This document shows positions 33,768-41,701 of a DNA stretch of 64,000 bases, one piece after another. The DNA lies in contig CAKZPN010000061.1 in NCBI GenBank assembly GCA_937139335.1, positions 1 to 64,000 on the forward strand, in the 5' to 3' direction. The notes under the pieces were generated by a model. The model saw nothing but the letters and a program-made list of their open reading frames with translations. It searched no databases and was not told the origin of the DNA. A program made the translations under genes and the position numbers. Numbering within the stretch: the stretch's first letter is position 1; each line of letters opens with the position of its first letter. This DNA comes from an uncultured Roseicyclus sp. (GTDB lineage: Bacteria; Pseudomonadota; Alphaproteobacteria; Rhodobacterales; Rhodobacteraceae).

Positions 33768-34951
33768 CGATGGACCTGAAGCAACTGATCGAGGAGCGGG
33801 ACGAGACCTTGGCCGCCATCCGTGAGGGCGTCCGGTCGGTGGTCACGAAGTTCGACGATGAATACTGGCTGGCCCGCGACGACGACGGCGTCTTTCCCAG
33901 GGAGTTTCACCGCGCGATGGCCGATGCCGGATGGCTCGGCATCACCATGCCCGAGGAATACGGTGGGTCCGGTCTGGGCGTGACCGAGGCGATGGTGATG
34001 ATGCACGAGGTCTCGAGCCACGGCGGCGGCATGGCCGCGGCGTCGACCGTACACATCAACCTCTTCGGGCCGCACCCGGTCGTGGTGAAGGGCACCGAGG
34101 AACAGAAGCGCGAATGGATCCCAAGGCTCGTGGCCGGCGAGGACCAGGTCGCCTTCGGCTTCACCGAACCCGACGCGGGCCTCGACACGACGCGGATCAA
34201 GACCTTCGCCGAGAAGGTGCCGGGCGGCTACCGGGTCAACGGGCAGAAGGTCTGGACTTCGACCGGACAGGTCGCCTCGAAGATCATGCTGCTGACGCGG
34301 ACGACGAAATACGAGGATTGCGCGCGGAAGACCGACGGCATCACGATCTTCTACACCGACCTCGACCGCGCCCATATCGAGGTCCAGCGCATCCCCAAGA
34401 TGGGCCGCAAGGCCGTCGATTCGAACGCCATCTTCATCGAGGACCTGTTCATCCCGGACGAGCACCGGATCGGGGAGGAGGGCAAGGGATTCTCCTACAT
34501 ACTCCATTCGCTGAACCCCGAGCGGATTCTCGTCGGGGCAGAAGCGGTCGGGATCGGCCAGGACGGGCTCCGCCGCGCGGCGAAATACGCCGGCGAGCGC
34601 GTGGTCTTCGGCCGCAAGATCGGGCAGAACCAAGGCATCCAGCATCCGCTGGCAGAGAAGTGGATGTATCTCGAAAGCGCCTGGCTGATGTGCTGCCGCG
34701 CGGCCGAGCTTTACGATGCCGGAAAGCCCTGCGGCGCCGAGGCGAATGCCGCCAAGTTCCTGAGCGCGCGGGCCGGCCATGACGCCTGCCTGCAGGCCGT
34801 GCTGACCCACGGCGGCTTCGGCTACGCCAAGGAATACCATGTCGAGCGGTTGCTGCGCGAAGTGACGGTAACGCGGATCGCGCCCGTGACCGAGCAGTTG
34901 ATCCAGTCCTTCATCGCCGAGAAGGTGCTCGATCTGCCGAAATCGTATTGA
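33764..34951 (+). CDS. Acyl-CoA dehydrogenase
   Basis: ATG 33764 overlaps the lyase stop by ATGA; a second ATG six bases on is an alternative. The 395-aa protein has LGITMPEEYGGSGLG, AFGFTEPDAGLDTTRIKT, VNGQKVWTSTGQVASK and RVVFGRKIGQNQGIQHPLAEKW. The C-terminal loop is TRIAPVTEQLIQSFIAEKVL, without the usual GTSE. The candidate base lies in LNPERILV. It belongs with caiA/isovaleryl-like dehydrogenases. It is the fifth gene in the seven-gene plus-strand operon. Confidence 0.93.
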   Translation: MTMDLKQLIEERDETLAAIREGVRSVVTKFDDEYWLARDDDGVFPREFHRAMADAGWLGITMPEEYGGSGLGVTEAMVMMHEVSSHGGGMAAASTVHINLFGPHPVVVKGTEEQKREWIPRLVAGEDQVAFGFTEPDAGLDTTRIKTFAEKVPGGYRVNGQKVWTSTGQVASKIMLLTRTTKYEDCARKTDGITIFYTDLDRAHIEVQRIPKMGRKAVDSNAIFIEDLFIPDEHRIGEEGKGFSYILHSLNPERILVGAEAVGIGQDGLRRAAKYAGERVVFGRKIGQNQGIQHPLAEKWMYLESAWLMCCRAAELYDAGKPCGAEANAAKFLSARAGHDACLQAVLTHGGFGYAKEYHVERLLREVTVTRIAPVTEQLIQSFIAEKVLDLPKSY

Positions 34952-34964
34952 GGAGGCCGCAGGG

Positions 34965-35876
34965 ATGATGATGAAGGACAAGGTCGTGCTCGTCACCGGG
35001 GCCGCGCGCGGCGTCGGCCGCGGCGTCGCGCTGGAGATGGCGCGGGCAGGGGCGGCGGTGGTCGTGAACGACCTCGGCGTATCGTTGAAGGGAGACGACA
35101 GTGCCGATGTTTCGGCGGCCGGCGAGGTCGTGGCCGAGATCGAGGCGATGGGCGGCCGGGCCGTGGCCGATGGACATTCCGTCGCCGATTGGGATGGGGC
35201 GCACGCGATGGTGCAGACCGCGCTCGACACCTTCGGGCGGATCGACGCGGTGGTGAACAACGCCGGCAACCTGCGCGACGTCTTGTTCCACAAGATGACG
35301 GAGGAGGATTTCGACGCGGTCATCGGTGTCCACCTCAAGGGCTCCTTCAACGTCAGCCGCGCCGCCGCACCGCATTTCAAGGCGCAGGCGTCCGGCGCCT
35401 ATGTCCACATGGTCTCGACCTCCGGCCTGGTCGGGAACATGGGGCAGGCGAATTATTCCGCTGCCAAGCTCGGCATGGTGGCGCTGTCGAAGTCCATCGC
35501 GCTCGACATGGCGCGGTTCAACGTGCGGTCGAACGCGGTGGCGCCTTTCGCCTGGACGCGGATGGTGTCCTCGATCCCGACGGACACGCCGGAACAGCAA
35601 AAGCGCGTTGAGGGCTTGAAAAAGCTCGTCCCCGAAAAGGTCGCGGCGCTCTGCGTCGCGCTGTGTTCGGACGCGGGGGCGGACGTCTCTGGGCAGATCT
35701 TCGGTTCGCGCAACAACGAGATCTACCTGTTCAGCCAGCCGCGCCCGGTCCGGACCGCGCACACCGCGGACGGATGGACGCCCGAAGCCATAGCCGAGCG
35801 GGTGTTTCCGCAGTTCCAGAACGATTTCTACCCGCTGCACCGGTCGGGCGACGTGTTCAGCTGGGACCCGGTCTGA
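34965..35876 (+). CDS. SDR-family 3-hydroxyacyl-CoA dehydrogenase, MFE-2/17beta-HSD4-like
   Basis: This 303-aa SDR has VVLVTGAARGVGRGVALEMARAGAAVVVNDLGVS, VVNNAGNLRDVLFHKMTEEDFDAVIGVHLKGSFNV, STSGLVGNMGQANYSAAKLGM and SSIPTDTPEQQKRVE. The phrase NDLG, the HMTEEDW-like block and the TSGxxGNxGQxNYSAAK core are typical of the dehydrogenase half of peroxisomal multifunctional enzyme 2. It would oxidise R-3-hydroxyacyl-CoA. The matching hydratase-2 half is encoded next, overlapping by one base. In eukaryotes the two are fused. Confidence 0.92.
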   Translation: MMMKDKVVLVTGAARGVGRGVALEMARAGAAVVVNDLGVSLKGDDSADVSAAGEVVAEIEAMGGRAVADGHSVADWDGAHAMVQTALDTFGRIDAVVNNAGNLRDVLFHKMTEEDFDAVIGVHLKGSFNVSRAAAPHFKAQASGAYVHMVSTSGLVGNMGQANYSAAKLGMVALSKSIALDMARFNVRSNAVAPFAWTRMVSSIPTDTPEQQKRVEGLKKLVPEKVAALCVALCSDAGADVSGQIFGSRNNEIYLFSQPRPVRTAHTADGWTPEAIAERVFPQFQNDFYPLHRSGDVFSWDPV

Positions 35877-36727
35877 TGGCGTTCGATCCCGATCGCCTGC
35901 TGACCTGGGATTTCGAAGAGATCCGCCAGAACTACGATGCCCGCGACGCGATCCTCTACGCGCTGGGCGTCGGCCTGCCCTTTGCCGAGGGCGAAAGCGA
36001 TGATCTCGCCTTTCTGATAGAAGATCGCCTGCGCGTCCTGCCTGCCTTCGCCGTGACGCTCGCCACGCCCGGCATGTGGCCGAAGAAGCCCGAGCTCGGG
36101 ATCGACTGGGTCCAGGTCCTGCACATGGCCCATGCCTGCCGGTTCCATGCCCCGCTGCCGCCGGAGGCGGAGGTGACGAGCCGCGCGCGGATCACGGCGC
36201 TGCATGATCGCGGGGCCGAGAAGGGCTCCGTCTGTCTGCTTGAGCGCGATGTGACCGATGCCGCGGACGGCACGCTTTACGCCACCATCGTGCAGACGGT
36301 GGCGATGCGCGGCAATGGCGGTTTCGGCGGCGCGCCGATGCCCAGGGCGGAGCGGGTGGCGATGCCCGACCGCGCGCCCGACCATGTCGAGCACGTGACC
36401 CATTCGCAGCGCGCCGCCTATGTCTACCGGCTTTCCGGCGACCTGAACCCGTTGCACGCCGACTACGACGTGGCCAGAAAAGCGGGATTCGACCGGCCGA
36501 TCCTGCACGGCCTCGCTTCCTACGGCACCGCCTGCGCGGTGATCCTCAGGGCGTTCTGCAACGGCGATCCGGCGCGGATGGCCTCTCTCGACCTGCGGTT
36601 CTCGGGTGTCGTCTACCCCGGCGACACGCTGGAGTTCCGACTGTGGAAGGACGCGGGCCGCGTCCTGTTCGACGCGCGTGTCGGGGAACGGACCGTTCTC
36701 GATCAGGGCGTGTCGGAGATCGGCTAG
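35876..36727 (+). CDS. MaoC-type enoyl-CoA hydratase 2 (MFE-2 hydratase half)
   Basis: This 283-aa double-hotdog protein starts at the ATG that overlaps the SDR stop (TGATG). The N-terminal half has RDAILYALGVGLPF and LPAFAVTLATPGMW. The C-terminal half carries the hydratase-2 signature YVYRLSGDLNPLHADYDVARKAGFDRPILHGLASYG, with the catalytic Asp and His. This is the plan of yeast Fox2 and human MFE-2 hydratase. Together with the SDR upstream it completes an R-stereospecific hydration/oxidation route, usual for branched and steroid side chains. It ends tail-to-tail with the phosphatase gene. Confidence 0.93.
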   Translation: MAFDPDRLLTWDFEEIRQNYDARDAILYALGVGLPFAEGESDDLAFLIEDRLRVLPAFAVTLATPGMWPKKPELGIDWVQVLHMAHACRFHAPLPPEAEVTSRARITALHDRGAEKGSVCLLERDVTDAADGTLYATIVQTVAMRGNGGFGGAPMPRAERVAMPDRAPDHVEHVTHSQRAAYVYRLSGDLNPLHADYDVARKAGFDRPILHGLASYGTACAVILRAFCNGDPARMASLDLRFSGVVYPGDTLEFRLWKDAGRVLFDARVGERTVLDQGVSEIG

Positions 36728-37542
36728 GAGGTTTCCAGCAGCGCGGCCTGCAACTGTTGGCGCAAGGCGTCGTCGAGCTGAAGCGCCTGGACCAGATAGG
36801 TGTCGACGCCGCCGTACTCGGTGTCGATCGTGGCAAAGAACGCCTCGAGATAGGCGGCATCCGCGGCGTGCAGCGGGGCGAGCTGGTCCGGGGGCAGCCG
36901 CCCGTAGTCGATGCCGCCGCGCCGCGTGGTCAGCATCGCCACCAGAACCTCCCGGGCGGCATTGGTCTCCAAGTAATCCGACAGGATGTCGTCGCGGTGG
37001 ACACCGAGCGCCGACAGGATCAGCGCGATCGTCGCCCCGGTCCGGTCCTTGCCCGCCGTGCAATTGATCACGAGCGCCCCCGGCGCGGCGGCGAAGCGGA
37101 TCGCCGCGGCGAAGATCGGCGGAAAGTGCCGGGCGAGGTCGCGGTAGACGGCGATCATGGCCTCACCCACATCCGCCGCGCGCATCGCCTCGTTGCCCAG
37201 GACCGTCGTCAGATCCCCGAGCCGGACGGAATGGCCGGGTGCGGTGACGGCGAGCCCCTCGCTCGCTGGAAATGGCGCCGGGTGGGAGGTGATCTCGGCC
37301 GCGGCGCGCAGGTCGAAGACTCGCGCGATGCCCATCGACCGCAGATGCGCCAACCCCTCCGGCCCGATGCGTTCGAAGCTGCCGCTTCGGAACAGGTGGT
37401 TCGGGCGAAGCCGCCCACCACCCGACGTGGTCATCGGCCTTACCGCCCGGAAGTTGATGAAGCCTTGCGGGATGTCCGCCCCCTCCGTCCCGTGCGATAC
37501 TGACGCTTCCGGGGGGATGGGTGTCGTCGGCGTGGAAGTCAT
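36724..37542 (-). CDS. Tyrosine/dual-specificity phosphatase family protein (LipA/PtpB-like)
   Basis: This 272-aa protein has FINFRAVRPM, LFRSGSFERIGPEGLAHLRSMGIARVFDLRAAAEI and the P-loop VINCTAGKDRTGATIALILSALG, a CxxGKDRTG signature of the atypical PTP group including mycobacterial PtpB and Listeria LipA. Such enzymes remove phosphate from tyrosine, serine or phosphoinositide substrates. It diverges from the DUF7065/kinase operon across one copy of the shared motif. It is thus tied to the acyl-CoA regulon. The substrate is unknown. Confidence 0.9.
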   Translation of the reverse strand: MTSTPTTPIPPEASVSHGTEGADIPQGFINFRAVRPMTTSGGGRLRPNHLFRSGSFERIGPEGLAHLRSMGIARVFDLRAAAEITSHPAPFPASEGLAVTAPGHSVRLGDLTTVLGNEAMRAADVGEAMIAVYRDLARHFPPIFAAAIRFAAAPGALVINCTAGKDRTGATIALILSALGVHRDDILSDYLETNAAREVLVAMLTTRRGGIDYGRLPPDQLAPLHAADAAYLEAFFATIDTEYGGVDTYLVQALQLDDALRQQLQAALLETS

Positions 37543-37562
37543 GCGGCCCTCATCAGAAATTA

Positions 37563-37580
37563 ATTCGCTAGATTACGGTA
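37563..37580. promoter_or_regulatory. Shared operator-like motif, copy 12
   Basis: ATTCGCTAGATTACGGTA (14 of 18 matching the copy at 13093) lies in the 85-bp gap between the divergent phosphatase and DUF7065 genes. It is the last copy seen in the window. Confidence 0.5.
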
Positions 37581-37627
37581 CGCTTGATGTCTATGTTGAC
37601 CGCATTTCCATCGGGAGGACAAGCGAC

Positions 37628-38587
37628 ATGACGATTCCCTGGATCACGAATGCGCCCGAGATCGCGGACCCCGGCTATCTGCCGAACGACGACCTGCGTC
37701 ATCGCGGCGAGCCCGGCAAGAAGGATCGGGATTCGCTGTTCTGGCAGATGATCCTGCCGGAGGAAGCTCTTGCCTTCCAGTGCTACCTGTACCTGACGAA
37801 CACCGGCAACGCCGGGTTCAACCTGGTGCTCTGGGGGCCGGAGAAGAAGCCCTATGCCCTCGAACTGGTTCAGGGGGTCGTGCCGCCCGAGATGGATTTC
37901 GACGACCTGAAGCTCGAAGGGCTGCATGTCGAACAGCCGGCCGATCAGAAGACCGCCCGCGTCCGGTTCGAGAAGGGCGGGGTGAAGCTCGACTACCGGT
38001 TCGAGGGTTTTCACGCGCCGTTCAGCTACCGCTCCAACCCCGACGGGTTGCCGAACTGGTTCGCCCGCAACCGACTGGAGCAGTCGGGTTGGGTCGAGGG
38101 GTTCGTGGAATGGGACGGTCGCCGCGTCGAGTTCGGGCGCATCGGGCACCGGGATCATTCCTGGGGCGTGCGCCACTGGCAGGCTCCGCATCACTGGAAA
38201 TGGCTCGTGGGCTACACGCCGGACGGCTCGCGCATCGTGAATGCGTGGATCTGGATGGCCAAGGGCGAATGGGGTGTCGGCGGCTATGTCGTTCGCGACG
38301 GCGAGCTTGTCCCGATCGCCCATGTCAAACAGAGCGCCGAATATGACGACGACATGAGCCAGCGCCGGGTCGAGGCGGTGATCACCGACATTCGCGGCGG
38401 CACCTGCCACCTGAGCATGGAGCGCTTCGGCCTCATCAAGCTGCCGACGGGCGGGCGCTATGCCACGATGATCATGGAAGCCGCCTGCCATGCGAAGATC
38501 GACGGGCAGGATGCTGCCGGCCAGTTCGAATGCCAATGGCCGGTGTCCTACCTCGAGAACATGATCGAACTGAACGCCAAGGCATGA
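37628..38587 (+). CDS. DUF7064/DUF7065-type (lipocalin-like) protein of unknown function
   Basis: ATG 37628 follows GGGAGGAC; the open frame upstream is antisense to the phosphatase gene. The 319-aa protein is rich in beta-strand and aromatic residues, for example FGRIGHRDHSWGVRHWQAPHHWKWLVGYTPDG and LDYRFEGFHAPFSY. The layout suggests two halves like the AttH/carotenoid-hydratase lipocalin domains and DUF7064/7065 proteins often beside APH-fold kinases. The histidine/tryptophan cluster may form a pocket for a hydrophobic substrate. No signal peptide is seen. The gene overlaps the downstream kinase by ATGA. Function unproven. Confidence 0.75.
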   Translation: MTIPWITNAPEIADPGYLPNDDLRHRGEPGKKDRDSLFWQMILPEEALAFQCYLYLTNTGNAGFNLVLWGPEKKPYALELVQGVVPPEMDFDDLKLEGLHVEQPADQKTARVRFEKGGVKLDYRFEGFHAPFSYRSNPDGLPNWFARNRLEQSGWVEGFVEWDGRRVEFGRIGHRDHSWGVRHWQAPHHWKWLVGYTPDGSRIVNAWIWMAKGEWGVGGYVVRDGELVPIAHVKQSAEYDDDMSQRRVEAVITDIRGGTCHLSMERFGLIKLPTGGRYATMIMEAACHAKIDGQDAAGQFECQWPVSYLENMIELNAKA

Positions 38588-39582
38588 GCTGGGATTGGGA
38601 CAGCGAGACGCTGGGGCGGCTGGGCGCGTATCTGCGGGCGCGGGGCTTCGACGCGGACGAGCTTGCGCCGAAGCCGATCGGCGACGGGCACTCGAACCTC
38701 ACCTACCTCATCGACCTCGGCGGCCGGTCCGCGGTGCTGCGCCGCCCACCGCCGCCGCCGCTGCCCAAGGGCGCCAACGACGTGCTGCGCGAGGCGCGCG
38801 TTATGAAGGCGCTGGAAGACGAGGATGTGCCGGTGCCGCGCGTCCTGGCGGTGGCCGAGGCGGGCGAGGTGCTCGACGTGCCCTTCTACGTCATGGAGCA
38901 TGTGCCGGGCCCGATCCTCACCGATACGCTGCCGCCGCAGATGCAGGGTCATGGCGGGACGATGGCCGCGGAGTTCGTCGGCGCGCTGGTACGGTTGCAC
39001 GCGGTCGACTGGCGCGCGCGCGGACTGGAGGGTTTCGGCCGCCCCGAGAACTTCAACCTGCGCCACCTGTCGCGGCTGGAAGGGCTGATGCGTCTGAACC
39101 CGTCGCCGCCGGCCGACATGGTGGCGCTGGCCGAGCGGCTGAAAGTCGGGGCGCCGGCTGAGTCCGGAGATGCGATCGTTCACAACGACTACCGGATCGG
39201 CAATGTCATCTGGTCGCCGAACGTGCCGCCACGGCTCGCCGCGATCCTCGACTGGGAACTGGCGACGATCGGCGATCCACTGCTCGACCTCGGGTATCTC
39301 GCCGCCTGCTGGCCTGTTCCCGGACACGAGCAGGCGCCGACGCAGGAATTGTCGCTCGCGTGGCTCGCTCCGGGCGTCCCGCCTCTCGACGCGGTGCTCG
39401 ACCTCTACGCCCGGACGAGCGGGCGAGATTTGTCGGACCTGCCCTGGTACGCCGCAATGGCCGCTTGGAAGCTGGCCGTGCTTTACGACTACCAGTTCCG
39501 GCTCGGCGGCGACGCCTACTACACCGCCGACCAGGCCCCGCGCTTCCTTCGGCAGGCCGAGGCGTTCCTGGCGCAGGGCTAG
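38584..39582 (+). CDS. Aminoglycoside-phosphotransferase-fold kinase (second copy)
   Basis: This 332-aa APH-fold protein has PIGDGHSNLTYLIDLGGRSAVLRRPP at the nucleotide site, VPRVLAVAE, IVHNDYRIGNVIW with the catalytic Asp, and AILDWELATIGDPLLDLGYLAACW with the Mg ligand. It is the same broad type as the ACAD-linked kinase at 7733. It is coupled instead to the DUF7065-type gene, with which it forms a two-gene operon. Phosphorylation of a hydroxylated lipid or acyl-CoA is a reasonable guess from the ACAD10/11 family. Drug resistance is unlikely given the setting. Confidence 0.9.
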   Translation: MSWDWDSETLGRLGAYLRARGFDADELAPKPIGDGHSNLTYLIDLGGRSAVLRRPPPPPLPKGANDVLREARVMKALEDEDVPVPRVLAVAEAGEVLDVPFYVMEHVPGPILTDTLPPQMQGHGGTMAAEFVGALVRLHAVDWRARGLEGFGRPENFNLRHLSRLEGLMRLNPSPPADMVALAERLKVGAPAESGDAIVHNDYRIGNVIWSPNVPPRLAAILDWELATIGDPLLDLGYLAACWPVPGHEQAPTQELSLAWLAPGVPPLDAVLDLYARTSGRDLSDLPWYAAMAAWKLAVLYDYQFRLGGDAYYTADQAPRFLRQAEAFLAQG

Positions 39583-39929
39583 CCGCGTCCGCAGGGAGCT
39601 CTGTGCTGTTTCGCGCGAGTCCCCGGGGCCGATACGGGAAGCTTCGGACCTGGTTTCGAATCACTGCCGCGCTGCGCCTTCGCGGCCATGACAGTCAGAT
39701 TCTGCGCTGCAGAAAAATTAATTGGAACAGAGTGTTACGTCCGTTTCGGATGAAGCGTAACGATCCTTTACGGTTTCATCTTTTCTCGCCCGAATTCGCC
39801 TGTTCCCGGCGGGATTCGTTTGCACTGTTGAGGCCCCCGGATAGTCTGGTCGGCACTCGACAAGTCGGACGCTCAAGGGAGGAGATGCCGATGTTTGACC
39901 CACCCGTCCGAAGGGGCGCGGGGCGGAAG
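39583..39929. other. 347-bp gap without a clear gene; boundary between acyl-CoA island and unknown cassette
   Basis: The gap is less GC-rich than its surroundings (39700-39800). It contains TGTTACG (39733-39739) and CGTAACG (39756-39762), an imperfect inverted pair resembling the heptamers upstream of the monooxygenase operon. A strong GGGAGGAG ribosome-like site sits before ATG 39886/39892. The frame it would start is Arg/Gly-rich and antisense to the 91-aa ORF, so I do not call it. No shared 18-bp motif was seen. Confidence 0.5.
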
Positions 39930-40205
39930 TCAGTGCGGACGTTGCTTTCCCGCGGCGAACGGCAGCAGATCCCAGATCGCCGAAATGTCGCCTGCCATCC
40001 TGGCATGAAGCTGCGCCAGCAGCCTGTCCCGCCGGTCCGCCGGAAGGGCGTCGAGCTCCAGCCGTGCCGAGCGCAGGTCGAGCGGCGCGCCGGTTTCCAG
40101 CGCCCGGTCGACGGCGGCGCGGCAGGCCGCGTCGCCGGGAGCGGCGGACTCGGCAAGGAGCCCTTGCAGGGCCGTGAAGAAGCGGAGATCAGCGGGATCG
40201 GTCAT
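39930..40205 (-). CDS. Small hypothetical protein (91 aa)
   Basis: The frame opens MTDPADLRFFTALQGLLAES and continues DRALETGAPLDLRSARLELDALPADRRDRLLAQL. The codon third positions are GC-rich and the residue mix is normal for a soluble acidic helical protein, unlike the opposite strand. No strong ribosome site is visible. It diverges from the coiled-coil gene at 40256. No family is recognised. It may be real; the competing frame on the plus strand begins at 39886. Confidence 0.5.
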   Translation of the reverse strand: MTDPADLRFFTALQGLLAESAAPGDAACRAAVDRALETGAPLDLRSARLELDALPADRRDRLLAQLHARMAGDISAIWDLLPFAAGKQRPH

Positions 40206-40255
40206 CGGGCGCTATCGTCTTGTCGGCCTCGGGCCATCATCGGCGAGGCCTCATC

Positions 40256-40549
40256 ATGACAGGTCGGTCGAGGGATATCCAGACGCTGCTGGAAGAACGG
40301 CTTTCGCAGATCCAGGCCATCTCCGCCGCCAACAGCGAGCACATGCGGCTGAACCAGATCGCCAGCGGCATGATGATCCTCGACCAGAAGGACGAGATCG
40401 ACGGCGCGGAACCCGACCTGCGCAGCCCCGAGCGGGACGCAAACGCCGCAGCGCTCGAGCGCTGCATGACCAGGATCGAAACGCTCGAGCGAGGGCTGGC
40501 GCAGCTTGACCGCGACATCGAGGCCTTCAGGAAGAGAGACGACGAATGA
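40256..40549 (+). CDS. Small coiled-coil hypothetical protein (97 aa)
   Basis: ATG 40256 has GAGG about 7 bases upstream. The protein is almost all helix with heptad-like spacing: DIQTLLEERLSQIQAISAAN and, near the end, CMTRIETLERGLAQLDRDIE. No membrane span or signal is seen. It overlaps the WD40-like gene by ATGA, so the two are probably made together and may interact. Function unknown. Confidence 0.75.
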   Translation: MTGRSRDIQTLLEERLSQIQAISAANSEHMRLNQIASGMMILDQKDEIDGAEPDLRSPERDANAAALERCMTRIETLERGLAQLDRDIEAFRKRDDE

Positions 40550-41682
40550 CCCAGCACTCCCCACCGCAGCCCGTGTCGCTCTTCGATCTGGTCGCCCGCC
40601 CGTGGCAGCTTGACGCCGGGGTCAGGGACGTCTGCTTCAACGTCGTCGGCTCCTCCGTCGTGGTCACGCTGACGGACGGCTCGCTCGTCTTCCTGCAGGT
40701 CAAGGACGCCGAGGATCCGGAAACGCGGATGCGCACCGAGCTCGAGACCGGTCGCATGACGATCCGGCCGCGCGCGAAGCCGCTTCCCGTTCCCGTGCGC
40801 ACCGAGGGGCCTCTGGCGGACGCGGACATTGCCCCGTGCAGGGTGGCGAGCCAGGGGTTCGCCTTCGTGCACCGTGACGGCGGCGAGGTCTGGCGCGCGA
40901 CCGCGAAGGGCCAGACCCTGCGCGTGGCCAGGGCGGGCGCAGCGCCTGTGACGGCCCTGGCCGCGCTGCCCGACAAGCGCGGCCTGCTGGTCGCACGGGG
41001 TGCGCACCTCGCGGTCGTGTCGCCCGAGGACGGGTCCACGCTTCACGAGACCGATCTGGCCCACGACATTCTGCGCGTCGCAGTGGCCCCCGACGCCGGG
41101 CGGATCGCCTGCTGGGGGCCGGGCCGCGTAACGATCCTCGACGCCGACCGGCTGGCACCCGTCGCCGAGATCGCGGCGGAGGGGGAGCTTTGCGCCCTCG
41201 GCTGGTCGCCCGACGGGCGCTGGCTGATCGGGGGATGCCGCGACAACGCCGTGCTGATCATGGAGGCCGAGACGGCGCAGGCGGACCGGATCGGCGATTT
41301 CCCGGCGCCCGTCGCCTCCATCGGGTTCAGCGACAGCGCGGGCGTGATGATCGCCTCCGGGGCGTTCCGCATCGTCGGCTGGCAACTGCCCGATCGGCCG
41401 TTCGGCGAGGGCGACTGGGTGCCGGTCGAAACCGCCAAGCCCGGTTTCACGCTCATCGAGACGGTGGCCGTCCATCCGACGCGCCATCTCTGCGCCGTCG
41501 GTTATGCGAACGGGCTGGTCATGCTCTGCCAGATCGGCAAGCGCGAGGAGATGCTGCTGCGCGAGGGGCGCGGCGAGCCGGTGACGGCGCTGGAGTGGTC
41601 GCCCGATGGCGACCACCTGGCGATCGGCACCGCCGACGGGATGGCCGCGATCGCGACCTTCCCCAAGGCCATGTTCAAGTAA
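40546..41682 (+). CDS. WD40-repeat-like beta-propeller protein
   Basis: This 378-aa protein has about seven beta-propeller blades. Recurring elements include LAVVSPEDGSTLHETDL, VTILDADRLAPVAEI, LGWSPDGRWLIGGC and LEWSPDGDHLAIGTADG. The WSPDG and similar turns are typical of WD40 or PQQ-like propellers. There is no signal peptide, so it is likely cytoplasmic and a protein-binding platform. It sits between a coiled-coil protein and a 59-aa protein in one short operon of unknown role. No enzymatic motif is seen. Confidence 0.85.
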   Translation: MTQHSPPQPVSLFDLVARPWQLDAGVRDVCFNVVGSSVVVTLTDGSLVFLQVKDAEDPETRMRTELETGRMTIRPRAKPLPVPVRTEGPLADADIAPCRVASQGFAFVHRDGGEVWRATAKGQTLRVARAGAAPVTALAALPDKRGLLVARGAHLAVVSPEDGSTLHETDLAHDILRVAVAPDAGRIACWGPGRVTILDADRLAPVAEIAAEGELCALGWSPDGRWLIGGCRDNAVLIMEAETAQADRIGDFPAPVASIGFSDSAGVMIASGAFRIVGWQLPDRPFGEGDWVPVETAKPGFTLIETVAVHPTRHLCAVGYANGLVMLCQIGKREEMLLREGRGEPVTALEWSPDGDHLAIGTADGMAAIATFPKAMFK

Positions 41683-41701
41683 GTTTCAAGGGAGCGAGAC
41701 G

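Noticed and set aside
39851..39875. Possible second sigma-54 promoter (GGCAC near 39856)
   Set aside because: The -24 half looks good, but the -12 half reads AAGTC instead of TTGC, so the match is too weak.
39886..40259. Plus-strand reading frame after a strong GGGAGGAG site
   Set aside because: The product is Arg/Gly/Pro-rich and covers the antisense of a better-composed 91-aa frame. Only the ribosome-like site supports it.
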